40,146 nt of DNA from Candidatus Obscuribacterales bacterium (GTDB taxonomy: Bacteria; Cyanobacteriota; Vampirovibrionia; Obscuribacterales; Obscuribacteraceae), in the NCBI GenBank assembly GCA_019752635.1, contig JAIELX010000094.1, forward strand, positions 1-40,146. Direction: 5' to 3'. Positions 39,973 through 40,146 of this stretch are shown in pieces. Made by a program: the position numbers and the translations under genes. The notes beneath the pieces are model-generated. The model was not told where the DNA came from, ran no database searches, and saw only the letters and a list, made by a program, of their open reading frames with translations. How positions within the stretch are numbered: the first letter of the stretch is position 1; each line of letters opens with the position of its first letter.

Positions 39973-40007
39973 GCGGAGAAGGGCTGTAACTTTCAGCCCC
40001 TCTCCGC
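39973..40007 (+). terminator. 14-position stem-loop
   Basis: GCGGAGAAGGGCTG/CAGCCCCTCTCCGC with one A-C mismatch and a 7-nt loop, 22 nt after the stop at 39950. Confidence 0.6.
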
Positions 40008-40146
40008 CCAGACTTTCTCAGATTGCCCCTACCATATCTCCTAGTATTTCGTAGCAGCCGAGGTAACTATAAGCGAACAGCATCATAAACCGCGACGCGG
40101 CAGAGGCATTTATTCGATGAAAAAGGGGAGGGGAGCACCCGTTTCG
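40008..40146. other. Window end, nothing supported
   Basis: AT-rich stretch; an ATG at 40115 opens a frame to the edge but has no ribosome site. Confidence 0.3.

Overview
The window is bacterial DNA: genes have Shine-Dalgarno-type starts and there are no introns. It looks like an accessory region (a large plasmid, a genomic island, or possibly giant-phage-like DNA) rather than a housekeeping segment. I can support about 60 genes, and only six or seven belong to families I recognise. I see no capsid, terminase, replication, transposase, integrase or CRISPR gene, so the replicon type cannot be settled here. Hints on the host conflict. The surface protein at the left edge begins with an N-terminal motif resembling the LEPR-XLL motif of large secreted planctomycete proteins. 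The kinase, regulator and TPR-lipoprotein block at 27.2-30.9 kb reads more like Vampirovibrionia (Obscuribacterales). Both are impressions from memory, not search results. Base composition is mosaic: GC-rich at about 1-6 kb, 8.7-19.7 kb and 36-38 kb, and visibly AT-richer at 19.8-31 kb and in several long spacers.

Layout. 1-2.5 kb (minus): the start of a Calx-beta/PKD repeat surface protein and two small membrane proteins. 3.4-6.1 kb (plus): an M1 zinc aminopeptidase with HEAT repeats. 6.7-11.2 kb: mostly plus-strand small soluble proteins plus a coupled pair of small membrane proteins on the minus strand. 11.4-19.7 kb (minus): a run of 16 small genes, including five copies of one unrecognised family (the 'RACQ' family), a coiled-coil protein with a C-terminal zinc-ribbon-like tail, three small membrane proteins and a tRNA-like sequence. 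20.4-21.7 kb (plus): an ADP-ribosylglycohydrolase followed by a chagasin-like protein. 22-27 kb (mostly minus): a second zinc-ribbon-tailed coiled-coil protein, a gene remnant, several helical proteins and one plus-strand EF-hand protein. 27.2-30.9 kb: a divergent histidine kinase and OmpR-type regulator, the latter running into a TPR lipoprotein. 31.3-39.95 kb (plus): about 18 small proteins, more than half of them membrane proteins.

How the genes seem to work together. Most small genes look like independent units: a short G-poor, C/A-rich leader, a good Shine-Dalgarno sequence, one small ORF, then a GC-rich stem-loop. Some pairs are translationally coupled by 4-nt overlaps (24791, 29354, 35609). 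The kinase/regulator/TPR block lacks these strong ribosome sites and looks like a different class. Duplication is a recurring theme: five RACQ paralogs, two zinc-ribbon-tailed paralogs, and a two-gene module present intact at 34.35-35.26 kb and decayed at 22.07-22.83 kb.

The least expected structure is non-coding. Three 134-bp elements (6245-6378, 11199-11332, 21744-21877), each a 49-nt hairpin followed by an 85-nt conserved tail, align without gaps. Their hairpin is partly preserved by compensatory changes. I do not recognise this element.
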